Shown here in pieces: positions 7,300-7,522 of a stretch of 7,522 bases of DNA (within the stretch, counting starts at the first letter, position 1; every line of letters starts with the position of its first letter). Made by a program: the position numbers and the translations under genes. Under the pieces are notes generated by a model. The model was not told the DNA's origin and made no database searches. It saw nothing but the letters and a program-made list of their open reading frames with translations. This DNA comes from Acholeplasmatales bacterium Tener_01 (GTDB lineage Bacteria; Bacillota_I; Bacilli_A; ML615J-28; CAG-698): the NCBI GenBank assembly GCA_001604495.1, contig LVBR01000029.1, forward strand, positions 1 through 7,522, in the 5' to 3' direction.

Positions 7300-7409
7300 T
7301 TTAAATTCTCCTTTTTCTAATTTTGTTTTGGCCTCCACCACCATCACAGATTTTTGCCACACTATGTGCACCGACAAATTTCTCAAGTGGTGTGTGTATT
7401 TCCATTGCC
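7300..7409 (-). promoter_or_regulatory. rpsB 5' leader, candidate structured autoregulatory RNA
   Basis: About 110 nt lie between the predicted start of transcription (near 7409) and the rpsB ATG. On the minus strand UUUGUC (7378-7373) can pair with GGCAAA (7358-7353). Inside this, GCAC (7369-7366) can pair with GUGU (7362-7359) over an AUA loop. Outside it, CACCAC (7392-7387) can pair with GUGGUG (7341-7336) as a closing helix. An A-rich stretch and the Shine-Dalgarno AAAGGAG (7314-7308) follow. Ribosomal protein operons are often repressed by their own product binding such a leader, and S2 does this in gamma-proteobacteria. Regulation here is inferred only from length and pairing, and alternative pairings among the GUG/CAC repeats exist. 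Confidence 0.45.
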
Positions 7410-7415
7410 TCTAGT

Positions 7416-7444
7416 ATTATACCACTTTACCTATGAAAATGCAA
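7416..7444 (-). promoter_or_regulatory. Probable sigma-A promoter of the rpsB-tsf-pyrH-frr unit (extended -10)
   Basis: On the minus strand the -10 is a perfect TATAAT (7416-7421) preceded by TGG, giving an extended -10 (TGnTATAAT). After a 17-nt spacer upstream lies TTGCAT (7439-7444), which shares the TTG of the -35 consensus. The extended -10 can compensate for the weak -35. No other comparable promoter is seen between here and rpsB. Confidence 0.78.
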
Positions 7445-7501
7445 GATAATTTTGTTCTGCGTCTTTTTGTTCACAAAATACTCCTGTTTTTTAATATAAA
7501 T

Positions 7502-7522
7502 ATAAAAAAGGCGTTAATTAAT
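7502..7522 (-). terminator. Possible 3' half of the upstream gene's terminator, cut by the window edge
   Basis: The minus strand at the extreme right reads ATTAATTAACGCC followed by a run of six T. This resembles the 3' arm and T tract of an intrinsic terminator like the one after frr. The 5' arm would lie outside the window, so the call cannot be confirmed. The rest of 7445-7500 is A+T-rich spacer holding only a 14-bp palindrome and a doubtful 15-codon reading frame. Confidence 0.35.

Noticed and set aside
7300..7386. Longer S2 start at an ATG at 7386, adding 29 residues
   Set aside because: The added residues do not look like S2 and there is no Shine-Dalgarno there. The stretch lies in the leader between promoter and gene, and the ATG at 7299 has AAAGGAG at ideal spacing.
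1..7522. CRISPR array, insertion sequence, phage, toxin-antitoxin or defence cassette
   Set aside because: No regularly spaced repeats, transposase motifs, terminal repeats or unexplained genes were found. Nearly every base belongs to a conserved housekeeping gene or a short regulatory gap.

Overview
This window is one strand of a low-G+C Bacillota-type housekeeping locus. All eight genes read leftward on the minus strand, in the order rpsB, tsf, pyrH, frr, uppS, cdsA, dxr, rseP. That is the conserved order known from Bacillus and many other Firmicutes, where proS and polC usually follow. Four things suggest a Bacilli-like or Mollicutes-related but standard-code organism: strong A+T richness, AAGGAG-type ribosome binding sites, the Firmicutes-type spacer inside RseP, and use of the MEP isoprenoid pathway. 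uppS ends in TGA within an ATGA overlap and the tryptophans checked are TGG, which argues against the Mycoplasma code. An uncultured gut-type lineage (RF39-like or Erysipelotrichia-like) would fit, but that is inference.

Right edge to the middle (7522 to 4057): the edge holds what may be half of the upstream gene's terminator. Next come a good extended -10 promoter, a leader of about 110 nt that can fold, then rpsB (S2 with a long charged tail), tsf, a hairpin, pyrH and frr. A strong intrinsic terminator starts 3 nt after frr. This unit supplies a 30S protein, the EF-Tu exchange factor, UMP kinase and the ribosome recycling factor.

Middle to left edge (4056 to 1): a TATAAT promoter drives uppS, cdsA, dxr and rseP, packed with a 4-nt overlap or gaps of 1 to 3 nt. 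Dxr makes MEP on the way to IPP, and UppS uses IPP to build the C55 lipid carrier for the cell wall. CdsA makes CDP-diacylglycerol for phospholipids, and RseP is an intramembrane protease. This is therefore an envelope-biogenesis unit. rseP runs off the left edge.

I see no mobile element, CRISPR array, tRNA, rRNA or unknown gene cassette, and no evidence of a new multi-gene system. Points worth a second look are the candidate S2 leader RNA, the bipartite S2 tail, substitutions at two usually invariant UppS motif positions, and an enlarged extracytoplasmic part of RseP.
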